Shown here piece after piece: positions 22,753-34,647 of a DNA stretch of 64,000 bases. Position numbers and translations under genes: made by a program. This stretch comes from Allantophomopsis cytisporea (taxonomy: Eukaryota > Ascomycota > Leotiomycetes > Phacidiales > Phacidiaceae). The stretch lies in NCBI GenBank assembly GCA_024752435.1, contig CP103025.1, positions 1,240,001-1,304,000 on the forward strand, given 5' to 3'. Each line of letters opens with the position of its first letter. Within the stretch, counting starts at the first letter, position 1. The notes under the pieces are model-generated. The model made no database searches and was not told where the DNA came from. It was given only the letters and a program-made list of their open reading frames with translations.

Positions 22753-25700
22753 ATGCCGGGGAATCATTGCTGCACTTCGAGGCAGCCCCCTTCGCCAGAT
22801 GGCGAGCCAGCACGAGTAGCCCATGAGGCCCTCAAAAAGACACTCACCAAATCACCTAAGAAGCTATATAATCTGTCACCACAAAAGTCCTTGAGGTTAC
22901 ATCGCGTACCGCACAGATCCAGACAAAATACCTTATCTTGGGGCTCCAGATACTCCAAGTCCGAGGAAGCGGCAGAGCTTCAAGCGATATTCGAGGACAA
23001 ATGTCTGACAGAGACGAGAGAGACTGGTATTGAAGGCAAGAAAAGCTCGGCTACTTTGAACGCTGTGAAGAACAAAATCTCCAAACGCCTATCGCGAGAT
23101 TCGATACTTTCCAAAAGATCTGGAATATCGAAAAAGCGATCGAAGCTCTCTGCAGGTACCAGCGATGAAGAGTTAGCACGGAGACAAGAGCTCAGAGACA
23201 TCCGCAAAAAGCGAATTCGTGAAGAGCTAAGCAACGCAGGTATCTATGATGATGATGCCAAGTCCTTCACAAGTGCGATCAGCTTGTCTGGACTACCGGA
23301 TATACGAGATGATAAAGTTACTTTGCCGGCCGATGAAAGGCTGTTTTCAACCTTTGAGTGGTATGTAAATCAGTGGATCGACTATTTTGAGTGAGGCCGT
23401 TAACGCAATTTTAGGACCCCAAGCAAGCTCACCGGATCTGCTATCTTTGCAATATCTGGCCAGGGTACTCAAATTGTTCGACCACCTTCATCTCCAATGA
23501 AATACAAATCTACTGGAGAAATCTATGGTCCCGCCGAATCGCCTATCGCGGGTTCTACGCGGTCTAGGAGACATAGCTTTCCCAAGACGAGTCCCGAATC
23601 AGCTTTGGATCTATTACTTCGCGACGACTTTCAACCGTTTACTTCTCAGCCCGAAATCCCCCCAACTCCCATTATAGAACCCATGAGGATGCCTAGTATA
23701 GTTGACTCGACCACAAGTCGAACATCATGGCGATTGTCATTTGCATCGGATATGCGAGCACGACAGTTGCGAGCTCTTAGTCAAGGCAGCGGACTCATAC
23801 CAGACATACCTGCCATTGCCAACTTGTCAAGTCCAGGAGCCATGAAAACTTGGCTTCGTAGTCAAGGGTTGAGATTGTCATCACAAGCTCTTGAGAGCTC
23901 AGAACCTACTGATAACATCGAGAACACGAAATCACACGTGGATCTCTGCTCTCATAATTCTGATTTTGGAGGCGTGGATGGCAGTGAAGATAACAAGCCT
24001 CCAGTCCGGCTTCATGAGATGCAGATCCATCAGCGTCTTGCGTCTAGAGGTTTGAGAAGTTCTATATCAACACCGCAAATGTCAAGTTGGGGAAGTAGGT
24101 ACGACTTAGATAAACTACCGGCTTCTGCATCGGTCTATCGTCCCCATATCAGCGGTCGATCTCGTAAATCACCCGATCCCTCTAGCTCGGGGCACATTAA
24201 TTTACATATTCCTGGTTCCTGGGGCAATAATTTTAAGGATGGTGCATCATCGTTCTACCCTTCCTCTAACGCAAGTCTTAGTCCAACCCCAGAACATTCT
24301 CGATTTGATCTCGACCATCTTTTGTTTTCCACAAAATCGAGAGGTTTGTGTACGGATACAAAGGCTTCATCTCTGCCTCAGCTCCCATTAGAATTGAACA
24401 TCCCTAAAAATTCACCCGTCACAAACGTGTCAGAAACCAGTCTTCAAATCCCATTCGAATATGGAGCACGTCGTCTAACAATCAACAGTACTAGTTCTAT
24501 ACTGGCGTCTGATACCTCCAGCTTTCGAGACCGAGAAAGGGCTCTTTCATTGATCAAGGCTCGTTTTCCTGAGCTTAATGTAGGAACTCACAGACTAAGT
24601 ATACCTCACACTAGCCGCTTCAAAGAAGACTTTGCTGTATCCGAAGATACAGGAAAGGCATCTTTTCTATCAGTTTTACACATCCCGAGACGAAGAGCAG
24701 CTACCCATAGGAGTTACGACGGTCATGACAGTGCTGATTTCTCTTTACGCCATCAAGGTAACAGCTATGGGATGTACCAGAATTCGAGATCTTCCGATCC
24801 TTCAAAAGTACTTATGACAGATAAATCGACAGTCAAAACTAGCCTACCTGAGTGTTCTTCTGATGATACCTCCGCCGCATGGGAAAGAGCACTCAAGATG
24901 CAAGCTGAGGAAAAGGCTGAGCAAATGAGGAAGAGGTTGGAGATCTCAGAAAAATACAAGAAGAGCCGCCTATTAGGAGATCAACTCAGAAGTGTTTCCT
25001 GGAGGATGAAAGGCAAACGAAACCCTCCACAGGCTGATGATACGAATGTAAGTCCACATGGAAACCCTGAACACAACTCTTCACAAGGAGCATCCTTGGT
25101 GATAGCTGAAGGCAAGGGGAGGTCAATACTAGATACCAGTGTGACCGAAGCATGGATAAGGGAAATGAAATCCCGAGATTCCCAAGCAAAAGAAGCCACT
25201 GAGGCATCAGCTCAAATTCTAAGCAACCAAGGCCGTCCTATTGTCGGCGATGTTTCTCCTAAATTGTGGGCACGCTTCCCGTCTCACACACGATCTGAGC
25301 GTACTGGAACAGCCACTGAGTCTGACGATGTTCGATCTCGAGATTTTGCTATTCGCAGCGTCTCCGCGACTGGTGAGGTAACTTATCGTCGCCACGATCG
25401 AAAGCACTTTCATCACCACAACCCGGACAGAGCACATACAATCAAGCATAGCTCTCTGCCGACAAGATTGGGCATTGGCATGAGGAACACGATCTACAAA
25501 CTCAAGGCCGGCAAGACTATACTGGCTGATGAAGCGCATGGTCGGAAAAGTAGTGTTAGTGTAGGCGGCGAGCTGGAGTACCCCGAGCTAGAAATTATAA
25601 AAGGACCGATGAAGTGGAGGAGTCATGAAGGCTCAAGTCTGGAGAAATTGGAAAAGGAGGTTGCTGAGATGTTGATTAGGGAGGAGAGAGAGCATAGGAG

Positions 25701-26133
25701 GGCTCGTACCGTCAACTTTGGAGGGGGTAGCTGGGATGGAAGTGACGAAAGCATCATCGACATTGTCGACAGTAAGAAAGGTACTGAAGACCTGCAGATA
25801 TCAGATCCCAGATTTTATGACGATTGTTTGCATGAGTCTTCTGCTACAAGAGAGCATGCAGATAATGGCCCGCAGTCTCCTAGTCTCACCAGGCCCCTAG
25901 GTCTCAAAGATTACTCGGTGGTAACGGATACGAAAGATAAATTTAGGACTTGGCATGGCCGGCATGATGTAAACACTTGGCAGGATGTAATGTTTAGTGA
26001 GAGAGAGAGGTTGAGGAGTCAGAGCGCCGAAGAACTGAGACAGAGTACGGTGGATTTTGCGAAGGAGTTGATGGTGAGAGAAGGACGAGAGAGGGAGAGA
26101 GTCCTGAGGGCTGTGAAATTCTTTGATTCATGA
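22753..26133 (+). CDS. Uncharacterised large Ser/Arg-rich fungal protein
   Basis: Two exons, 22753-23360 and 23415-26133, joined across a 54-base intron (GTATGT donor, TTTTAG acceptor); 1,108 residues. I do not recognise a named domain. The protein is hydrophilic, Ser- and Arg-rich and probably largely disordered. It has three recurring Trp-Gly elements: LSWGSRYSKSEE (about 57), SSWGSRYDLDK and HINLHIPGSWGNNF. It also has a Lys/Arg-rich segment with a short coiled coil near DEELARRQELRDIRKKRIREEL, and another charged helix around 460-500 (WERALKMQAEEKAEQMRKRLE). The C-terminus is very rich in Glu and Arg. No signal peptide or membrane span. The frame is open upstream to 22546, but that segment is hydrophobic and reads like untranslated leader, so the ATG at 22753 (MPGNHCC) was chosen. 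A scaffold or regulatory role is only a guess. Confidence 0.75.
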
Positions 26134-27201
26134 TTCTTACGGTTAAGGAGTAGAAAAGACTTTAGTGGATAGATTCATTGTTACTGTACACTTAGCCTTG
26201 GATGGGTTAGCCAGAGGAGCATCATGCCTTATACTGGATGTCTGATTAGCTGACATGAATACCATGCTTATCATCTTTTCTTTTCTTTTCTTAGCAATCA
26301 AACACTTCTCGGTTTTCTTCGTGCTGTCTTCAACTGATTCGGCCTCTGCACTTCACGGTATTTGTAGTTGTGTATGTCATGAAGCCCAATCACCTTCTTT
26401 GACGTTAAGCAACTAAGTTACACTTGGAGTTTGTCTTTATCGTGACAAATAAGTTATTTTACAATCAAGGGAAGATTTCCTCTCAACAAAAGGAAGTCCG
26501 ATGACAACTGCATTCATAACTTGAGGCCACGACAGTCACTATCAAAGACTCGATAATACCGGGTACTATATAAGCACGGCTCGAATCCTCTCAGACCCGA
26601 TAGGTCCAAGTTTTTTCCGACGATAAGGAGGCATGGTGCGGATGCACCAACCTGTGTTTTCTGTATGGGTATTGGGTGCGCGTGCTGATTCAATGTATGG
26701 CGGTGAAAAGGTGGATGGCAATGAGGATTGTGTTGATGATGAGTCTGACAGGCTTACGATGCTTATGGGACATATCTCGCAACGAACATGTGCATGCTGA
26801 GAAGAATTTAGGATTTGGCTGTAGGTCTGAACGTGAGATTTGCTGGTGATTGATGTTCCTTGCTTCGCTGGTCTCTATGCAATGCTCTGTGAATCCCTTT
26901 ATATAAAATACGCAGGTGAGCTTGCATAATCGATGGCGAATACTGTGGAAGGTATTGCCTGCTAGGGAGTTTGGCATACCTATGCTCTTGAAAGTGGAAC
27001 GGTGTTGATGATACTATATCTCAACGAGATTGTTACCAAGTTTACAATACGGATTATTTGATACACGTGGAGTGCTGAGGTAAATACATTAGAGCTCTAG
27101 ATCCTGTGTAGACTAATTAGGTCACATTGCTTAGAGCTTCAGGCTCATTTGATTGCCTGACTTGAAAACATGACAGTATCCTTTCATATATACCCATCGG
27201 T
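26134..27201. other. Intergenic region between converging genes
   Basis: 3' flanks of the 1,108-residue protein gene and the FAD oxidoreductase gene. A TATATAAG lies at 26577-26584, but no coding frame follows it. No gene seen. Confidence 0.55.
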
Positions 27202-28494
27202 TCAAAAGCCCAGCTTTGTTACATCAGCACTGGTTTTGAGTCCCTGCATCATCTCTGCCATCACTTTTCCTGTGCCAGGACCAAGACTGATCCCCCATGG
27301 TCCATGGCCAGCAGCCAAAAATACACCGCCCTCGCCCATCTCGCCAGTCTTGATACCAAGTTTGGCATCTGGTATCCGAGCCAGAATAGGAACGCCCTTG
27401 TTCGTAACAGGTCTGAAGCACAAACCCTTTCTAACAATCTCTAGATCATACACATTTTCTACACCAAGAAGTGTCTGAGACACTTGCTGCAGTTGCGCAA
27501 CAGCGGCGTCCTCGAGCTTTGATTCTGTCGCTAAGTCTGGGAGAGGAATCGTTGATGAGTTGAGACCCGCAATATACAGTTCTTCCCCCATTCGTCCATA
27601 GATCTCTGGGGAAAACCCATCAAGAGTAGTATAGATAGCATGGAATCCCGTCTTCTCGTCAGCTGTAGTCCAACGTGGCGACTTAATGACCAAAGAATGC
27701 CCTGCCAGGCTAGAAATAGGAATCTTCAGCTTCGACTCCGGGAAAAGGGACTTGAAAACCTGAGGAGACCAAGCTCCGGCAGATATAAGGATGCGCTTGC
27801 AAGGCACTTCGACTTCTTGACCCGTTTCTGAAGCCACGACTCGGATACTTTGCAAGTGTCCGGGTTTATCTACTTTCACACCGACAGCTTTTGCTGGATG
27901 GTGAAAATTGACTCCTGCATTGATGGCCTGATCCAAAAACCACTGTGATAATTTCTTGGGATTCCTGAGACAATCAGTATGCGAATGTCACATAAGCACC
28001 CACCCTTATTGAGGAGTTACGTACACGCTAGCAGTGCTGCCATCATCAGCAATCAACTCCAACAAGCCATTACCCTTGTTAAACCACTTCGGCTCATGCT
28101 TCTTTTTATCATTAATCACATCATTAACTGCTTTCTTGGCCGTATTGGCTCTGCTCGTTCCATTGAACAGCCAGTCCTCGCCCCTTTTCCCATCATCAAG
28201 ACCTCCTTTTGACTGGCTATAACTCGAAGTCATGCAAATGTTATACCCCCACTTCTCTTTCCCATTGTGCTCGACAGCAAGGCACACATGCTCTGCGTAG
28301 GAGAGTTCTCCTAGAGCAGCTGATGCAGGAGCATGCCAATCTCTGGCCAGGAAGCCGCCCGCATAGCCCGAAGCAGAGGCGAATAATTCTGGGGAGGATT
28401 CTATGAGGTGGATGGAAGCGCCAGGTTCAGACTGAGAAAGGTAGTATGCTGTTGAAGCACCGATGATGCCAGTTCCAATGATAATGGTTGCCAT
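27202..28494 (-). CDS. FAD-dependent amino-acid-oxidase-type oxidoreductase (DAO family)
   Basis: Two exons on the minus strand, 28494-28025 and 27964-27202, with a 60-base intron (GTACGT donor, CTCAG acceptor); 410 residues. The FAD-binding Rossmann motif is at the very N-terminus: IIIGTGIIGASTAYYLS (4-20), followed by an acidic strand end (HLIESSPE). A conserved ASGYAGGFLARDW segment and the C-terminal GVFLAAGHGPWGISLGPGTG complete the DAO-type FAD fold. Substrates of this family are amines, D-amino acids, sarcosine and similar compounds; the true substrate cannot be read from sequence. No signal peptide, so probably cytosolic. It is divergent from the short-chain dehydrogenase gene, the two start codons lying 276 bases apart, so shared control is possible. 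Confidence 0.88.
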
Positions 28495-28770
28495 GACCAG
28501 CCGATACGATCAATTGCTTCGCAAAAGCAAGAAACGATCGGCGCTATGTACAATAATTCAAAAGCAAGGTATATTTACATCAGATTATGAGATGGAGATA
28601 CTACGCGGGGCAGGTGGGATAGTCATATCGCGCCCCGTTATCGCTTCCGTGACGGCATCATCCCGACATTGTGGGGATTGCTTTGTAATCACGTGAGAAG
28701 GAGTAGAGTATTTCAACACTTGATACAGAATTCTCTGTGTACTGTATTACATCAATTTCACTACTGCATC
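28495..28770. promoter_or_regulatory. Shared divergent promoter with CACGTG box
   Basis: A compact 276-base interval between two oxidoreductase genes read in opposite directions. It contains a palindromic CACGTG at 28690-28695, a site type bound by bHLH factors such as Cbf1. Co-regulation is an inference. Confidence 0.45.
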
Positions 28771-29820
28771 ATGTCTTCTTCTAAAGTTATCATTCTTACT
28801 GGCGCCTCTAGAGGTATCGGTCTCGCAATCGCTCACTACCTTCTCAAACAATCCCATAAGCTTTTGGTGGTGGCTCGTTCTGCTGGACCATTGGAGGCCC
28901 TTGAAAAAGAGTATCCAGGCCAGGTCAAGGCTCTTGCTGCTGATCTCTCCGACTTCTCAGTATGTTATCTTCTTTTCAATCCATGCCAGTATGCCAATTT
29001 TCAGTTGTTTGGTGTTGAGGCTGGCGTCGTCCATACTGCGTGGTTCCGGCACCGAAATCATCAGAACATCAAACAAATCATCCATATTAGGAGACGTTCT
29101 GACTGTATATCTAGGTCGGCGAGAAAGCCGTATCTCTTGCAATCGCTACCTTCTCCCGCGTCGATGGGCTCCTTATCAACCACGGCACCCTTGGTGCTGT
29201 GAAGAGGGTCGGTGACTCTACCCCAGAGGAATGGAGATCATGTTTTGATGTCAACTTCTTCAGCGCCATAGGTTTTGTAAGTCTTCGAATCAGGGTTTCA
29301 AATACCCTGGTATTCTATGTTTCGATTGACTAATTGTACGCATAGATCAAACCAGCTCTCCCAGCTCTTCGAAAGACTAACGGAAAGATTGTTCTTTGTT
29401 CATCTGGTGCTGCTTCAGGAGCATATGCCACCTGGGGACCATACGGTGCCAGCAAAGCAGCTTTGAACCACTTGGCTATGACTTTGGCCGAGGAGGAACC
29501 AGCTATCACTACTGTCTCCATCCGACCAGGTGTCGTAGACACAGAGATGCAGAGAGAGATTCGTGAAGTCCATGCTGCTGAGGGCAGAGAGGAGGGCAAG
29601 GGCATGACTCCAGAAGATGCTGCAAAGTTTCACGGTTTACACAAATCAGGCAAGCTTCTCAAGCCAGAACAGCCTGGTCACGTTATGGCAAAATTGGTTA
29701 TCGATGCACCAGCAGGTTTGAGTGGAAAGTTTTTGAGGTATGTTTTCTTCATTTATTATGATCGACTAAGTTAACTCGATATACAGTTGGGACAGTAGTG
29801 AGCTTTCCTCTTTCCAATAA
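28771..29820 (+). CDS. Short-chain dehydrogenase/reductase (SDR), YIR035C/IRC24-like
   Basis: Four exons: 28771-28959, 29115-29276, 29346-29737 and 29787-29820; 777 bases, 258 residues. The donors are all GTATGT or GTAAGT and the last exon codes for only eleven residues. The nucleotide-binding motif TGASRGIG is at 10-17. The structural NNAG motif is present as NHG. The catalytic triad is Ser137, Tyr150 and Lys154 (YGASK), with the usual 13- and 4-residue spacings. The length and the region RPGVVDTEMQREIRE match classical NADPH-linked SDRs such as yeast YIR035C/YIR036C (Irc24) and sepiapterin-reductase-like enzymes. The substrate is unknown. It shares a promoter region with the divergent FAD oxidoreductase. 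The first intron (155 bases) is longer than most in this window. Confidence 0.88.
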
Positions 29821-31060
29821 AGTATGGTATGATATTACGGCTATATCTTGAACAAAGTTAGCAAAGTCCTTTCGGATAGAATGACAAAACAATGTTATAT
29901 AAAGTGCTTCAGTTGAAAGATGAAAAGTCTGTTTTTTTCTGCATCGGGCAAGCCCTCAGCATTAGCATGGAGTTATTACATCACAAGCAAGTAAAAGAAA
30001 TAAAGCGACAGCTTGTTTATTCTTACCTTGTTCATAGATATGGCGATGTATGGAAACTAGATGTAAGTCAAAAATATAATAGCACGGTATCTGAGACATT
30101 GCAAGTCAGCAAGCTGTTCATAGGAAGTTTGTCTTTATAGAAAGAATTCAAATTGCTTGTTTCAGGTAATCGAACCAGTTTGTTCGTCATTGTAGATCGG
30201 TATTTGATAGTACTTGTGTTGCTCATCACTTCAAGCTTTGGATGGATATCGAAGAGCGGTGGAACGTACAGTAAAATATGTTTAATTGTGGGTCGAGCGC
30301 AGAGATTTCAAAAGATATTTCGAATATCGCGAAGTCCTAGTTCTTGAGACGAGTTAGTCCCATGTCAAATAGAGCGATAGTTTTGTAACAAAAGTGTGAT
30401 TGGAAGGAATTGCTCAGATAGTCCGTTTGGTTAAGACAGGTTGGTCAACATGAATTGGGTGAGTTAGACCCATGTCTGTTAGGGGCGACACGAATATTCA
30501 TCATTTTAAAAGAAAAGATGGGAGGAAGAAAGGCAAAAAGAGCTTACCAATTAGTGAAATGCCAGAGCAGATGAAGCTGCAAGCAGCTAATGATATAGCA
30601 ATGCAAAGGCAACAGCTGGCGAACAAATCACATTTACCAAGCTGTGTCAGTTGCGCACAAACTGTGAAGTTGTGATAGTGTTGATGTTGATGGTTGTTGT
30701 GTTGAAGAAGAAAGAAAGAAAGATGCTTTCGTTAAGAAAAGCCAGTGAGGGCAGCTTTCTCTCACTAGCGCACAGCATCGGTTAGTTCCGCCTCCGTCAT
30801 CTAAAAGACGCAGCCTCGTGCTTATATACCGTGAAGTCCCCTCGCCCAAAGTCGCGATGTGACAGCCTCGAAGCCTCCAAGAATCTGAAATTGAACTACA
30901 CAACATCGCTCTCTACCATTTTCTCTTTTCTACAAACCGTCTTCTCATCCTTGGTATCTACGAAGCTGCCTGCATTTTAATTTACGAGTTCTCTGAATTC
31001 ACCCATATCAAATAAATTGCTTGGGGACATACTCGAGGCGCATACCGAGTACCATTCATC
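29821..31060. other. Intergenic region upstream of NC2-beta
   Basis: No credible gene. A short diverged direct repeat (GAGTTAG-CCCATGTC) occurs at about 30355-30370 and 30460-30475. Several short frames are AT-rich and featureless. Confidence 0.5.
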
Positions 31061-31979
31061 ATGTCAGACCGAGAATTTGGAAGTACGTCAACTGGATTGA
31101 TCACGCTTTCCCTTCCCCTGTCTTTCCACTTGCGATATTCAACACTTCATAGACGTTTCTCCTTATCACTCTCCTGCAATTTTCATTATCAAGTTCCTTT
31201 CGATGCCTATATTATAACGTTGTTTAAATACTGTTTACGGATGGCGCGGCTGACTTTCTGTTTAGGTAATGATGATCTATCACTCCCAAAAGGTATGTTC
31301 TTTTGAAAAAAAAATCCACTTTCAGCATAAACCATACTTCTCGGGAACTATAAGACTTTTCGTGTGGTTTTCCACATACAACTGTCGTAGTGGGTGCTAC
31401 AATGTTGTCAGAGTACCACAAATCCATTTACATGGCACCATCAAATTTGCTGGTTTTGGTGTGCATCAATGTATCAGCTGAGCAGCCGGTACAAACCCGT
31501 GTATATGGGCTGGTCAAAGGCAAACACTTTACCTCAGCACAATTTTGCCTTCCAAGCCACACAAAAGTCAACACAATAGTCTATATATCCCAGTAACTGA
31601 CAACGCTATAGCAACTGTTCAAAAAATTGTCTCGGAGATCCTGCCACCATCCTCAGGAGTTGCCTTTGGAAAAGATGCGCGAGACTTGCTGATTGAATGC
31701 TGCGTCGAGTTTATCACCTTGATATCTTCGGAAGCCAACGAGATCAGCGAGAAGGAAGCTAAGAAGACGATAGCATGTGAGCACATCACCAAAGCCCTCG
31801 ACCAGTTGGGCTTCGGCGAGTATGTACCGGATATCATGGAGGTCGCCAGTGAACATAAAGAGCAGCTGAAGGGACGGGAAAAGAAAGCCAATAAGCTGGA
31901 GCAGAGTGGATTGAGCACGGAGGAACTGCTGGCTATGCAGGAGGCTGCCTTCCAAGAGGCCAGACAGAGACACAATTGA
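31061..31979 (+). CDS. NCB2: Negative cofactor 2 beta (Dr1) histone-fold transcription repressor
   Basis: Three exons: 31061-31082, 31266-31292 and 31612-31979; 417 bases, 138 residues. The joined start reads MSDREFGSNDDLSLPKATVQ. The histone fold follows (KIVSEILPPSSGVAFGKDARDL and on, to about residue 85), then a charged Lys/Glu-rich tail with LSTEELLAMQEAAFQEARQ. With NC2-alpha (Bur6/Drap1) it binds TBP on promoter DNA and blocks TFIIA and TFIIB, acting in the nucleus as a general repressor and sometimes activator. The first two exons are tiny (22 and 27 bases), and the introns (183 and 319 bases) are unusually long for this genome. The ORF upstream of exon 3 is only intron sequence. Convergent with ETR1, with 185 bases between the stop codons. 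Confidence 0.92.
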
Positions 31980-32164
31980 TGATAGGACATGATATTGCAT
32001 AGCTTGGAGGCGTTTTTTTGGCGCTTGGAGGGCTGGATAATAGGCGTTGGCATTGATGAATCAACGGTGGGCATGACTGACGGCACTAGCTACGGATATA
32101 TGAATCGTAAAACTTGACTTGCTTCTCTTGAACGTGTGTAAATTTATTGCTTGCTGTATTTACT

Positions 32165-33420
32165 CTATGTCTCGCCATATACGAAAACACCCTTACCAGC
32201 TCTGAATCCTCCTAGTGTACCTTGAACCGCTTCCTTGAGAGTAGCTTCCTCTGTAGGCCAGTCCCATCTGAGCTCCTGAACTGGTATATCCCTAAACTTA
32301 CCCTGTCTTGTCAAATCGAGGATCTCGTCAACTGTAGCCTTCTTTCCGTCAGGGTTGGCATCGCTCCATCTGCTGACCCAGTATCCGCTGAATTTGATAT
32401 TCTTGAAAATGAGCAGGCCAGTAGGCAGCTCTAGCGGCTGCTTCGACATCGCTCCATATGTCACTAAATGACCACTGTGACTCAGACATTTAACCAGAGC
32501 CACGGTGGCCTTTCCTCCCACACAGTTGAGTCCCAGCTTTACCTTCTCCCGGCCTCCATTAGTCCACTCCTTGACCTTGTCGCCAAAACCCTTCTCCTTG
32601 AGCTCAGACTCAGTCACAACCTTGGTTGCACCCAACTCCAAGAGCTCCTGCTTCATGGCCTCGGTAGATGCAGCATCTGGACGATCGCGTATAACATTAA
32701 TAGACTTGTAGCCCCAGAGTCTACCGAGCTGGATAGCCGCTCTACCAACACCACTGTTTGCACCATTTTGCATAAACCAATCACCTTCGCCAAGGCTCTC
32801 GAAGTCTTTCAACATGCGGTACGCGGTGCAAGGATTAACACTGACAGTGCCCACCTGGATAGGATTCAAGCCCTCCTTGTTCTCAATCTTCAAGACATTA
32901 CTCTCCTCGGCCAAAGCGTGCGTTCTCCACGTTCCAAATCCAGTGTTCTTCATGATCACCCAGTCGCCCTTAGCAACTGATTTGACGCTTGACCCCACAC
33001 TCTGGATCTGGAAACAGCCTTCATTGCCGCCGACAGCAGATGGCTCCGCAGTGCCGAGGAGCGAGGTGAGGGGTGGCCTGGAGGGGTAGAGACCTTGAAT
33101 CTGATTAATGTCGGCAGGATTGATGGGCGTAGCGAGCGTGCGAAGGAGGATGCTGCCTTGAGGGAGAGAGGGGGAGATGGAGTGTGTGTGCAATCTATCT
33201 CTGGTATCAGTCTTCATTCCAGCCTTGCATTTGGGAGGTCTTACGATAAAACATCACTCGGCTCGCCGTATTTCGAGTACACCAAAGCTTTCGCTTGGGT
33301 GTAGCCGTACGGGCCAGACTTGTAACGTTTGGCATTGAGCTGTGGGCATCGTGGTACAAAGTTTCGCGAAAGAGGGGTCCGAGGAGCCGCAAGGACTCTC
33401 TGCAACGATTGTGGAGGCAT
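32165..33420 (-). CDS. ETR1: Mitochondrial enoyl-[acyl-carrier-protein] reductase (trans-2-enoyl-CoA reductase)
   Basis: Two exons on the minus strand, 33420-33245 and 33200-32165, with a 44-base intron; 403 residues. The first exon adds a start (MPPQSLQRVLAAPRTPLSRN) that is Arg- and Ser-rich with no acidic residue, a good mitochondrial presequence. The rest is a medium-chain dehydrogenase/reductase of the MECR type: PINPADINQIQGLYPSRP carries the conserved catalytic-loop Tyr, the Rossmann motif is NGANSGVGRAAIQLG, and SFS-like elements near FSGYWVSRW match family members. It carries out the last NADPH-dependent reduction of mitochondrial type II fatty acid synthesis, needed for lipoic acid and respiration. 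The internal Met of the second exon (residue pattern MKTDTR) lies in the intron and is not a start. Confidence 0.93.
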
Positions 33421-34029
33421 GGTGGTGATTGTGGATGAAATTCAATGTGAGAATCGCTCCAGCGGAGTAAGTAAATATTGTTGCCGATATGACGTTCTAC
33501 GAAAGAGCAAACAAGCAATTACGGATTGCGGGTCCGGGTCGGCTGCGCTGGGTGCGCTTGCAGGGTTGACTTCGCGTGGGCTTGGTTGGGTTGGGTTGCG
33601 GAGTCGGGGGAGAACTTACCTTGGGAAATGCTACTTTGGGGGTCCATGATGTCAATTCGGGGGACCCGGGATTTCCAAAGTTGCAGAGGATGGGACAGTA
33701 TAGATAAAGATAGCATCTCTTTAGGTCCCAAGAAGAATGTATTATAAAAATTAATGTCAAATTGTGAGTGTTCAAGTGAAAATATTGTAATTAGTGATGT
33801 GTATTATTTTTTTCAACTCCTTCAAACAAATGAGTGGTCTGAATAGGAGAATCAGGTACAAGCATCTTGCTCCCAATGAGCAATGAACAGCGGTTAACAA
33901 GAATTTCAAAGAACGCAATCCAAGCCAAATGCTCCCAAGCCCGGGGGTATCTCATATTACCACTCCACCTGTACAATCTGATCTTCCAACAGCCTTGCGC
34001 CAGAAGGCTTCCCTCCCTGAGCAGCGCGA
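33421..34029. other. Intergenic region upstream of ETR1
   Basis: It holds the ETR1 promoter and the 3' flank of the next minus-strand gene. GGGTT-rich sequence lies at about 33580-33600. No gene seen. Confidence 0.55.
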
Positions 34030-34647
34030 TTAATGAATGTTCTTGAACAAATCTTCTCCTCCCAAGCTTTCACCTTCTACCCTAGATTTCAACTGACTCA
34101 ACTCCGGCAATTTTGGCGGCGGTGGTCCTTGAGATATCTTCTTTACCGGCGGTTCGTCGGCATCTTCATAGAGTACACTGTTCCTCTTGTTTTCCCTCTC
34201 ATCTCCTCCATTCATGAACCTTCTGAACCAGCTCGAATTTCTCTTCTTCCCCATACCTGGTCGCGAAGATATGACGCTTCCGTTACTGGATTCGGGTCGC
34301 GAGAGATTGCCTGACGACTGCGCAAATCCTCCATTGCCGTAAACACTTCTGCGATTGAAAAGGCGTCGAACGCTTGTTGGTCGCAAAGATTTCGGGGTGC
34401 CAGGTTCAGGAAACGCTGCAGCAGAATCGCCATTGGTAGCAGCCGGGACCTGAACCGGTGCTATCTTCGGAACAGTTGGGGCGCCTTCCGCTGCTGCAGA
34501 AATGTTTTCTGGCTTCACCTCGACTGGAGGCTTCTCTTGCGTTGGAGACTCGAGTGGTGGAGGGATGTTCGTACCAGCAGTGAGAGAATCGAGGGGCCCA
34601 AGCTTCGGGAGCTCGAATTTACCGTTCATGCCATTCGTACTAGGCAT
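34030..34647 (-). CDS. Conserved-looking small fungal protein of unknown function
   Basis: A single exon of 205 residues. It is Pro-, Ser- and Lys-rich without a recognisable domain, signal peptide or membrane span. Notable segments are the N-terminal NGKFELPKLGPLDSL, a basic stretch TSVRRLFNRRSVYG near 93-106, a second basic aromatic patch KKRNSSWFRRFMNGG near 135-149, and a C-terminal EDLFKNIH. The two basic patches, each followed by Ser and Asn, could be phosphorylation-regulated or membrane-charge-binding sites; that is inference. The ATG was chosen as the only one giving the full frame, and the preceding sequence is a good non-coding leader. Confidence 0.65.
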   Translation of the reverse strand: MPSTNGMNGKFELPKLGPLDSLTAGTNIPPPLESPTQEKPPVEVKPENISAAAEGAPTVPKIAPVQVPAATNGDSAAAFPEPGTPKSLRPTSVRRLFNRRSVYGNGGFAQSSGNLSRPESSNGSVISSRPGMGKKRNSSWFRRFMNGGDERENKRNSVLYEDADEPPVKKISQGPPPPKLPELSQLKSRVEGESLGGEDLFKNIH

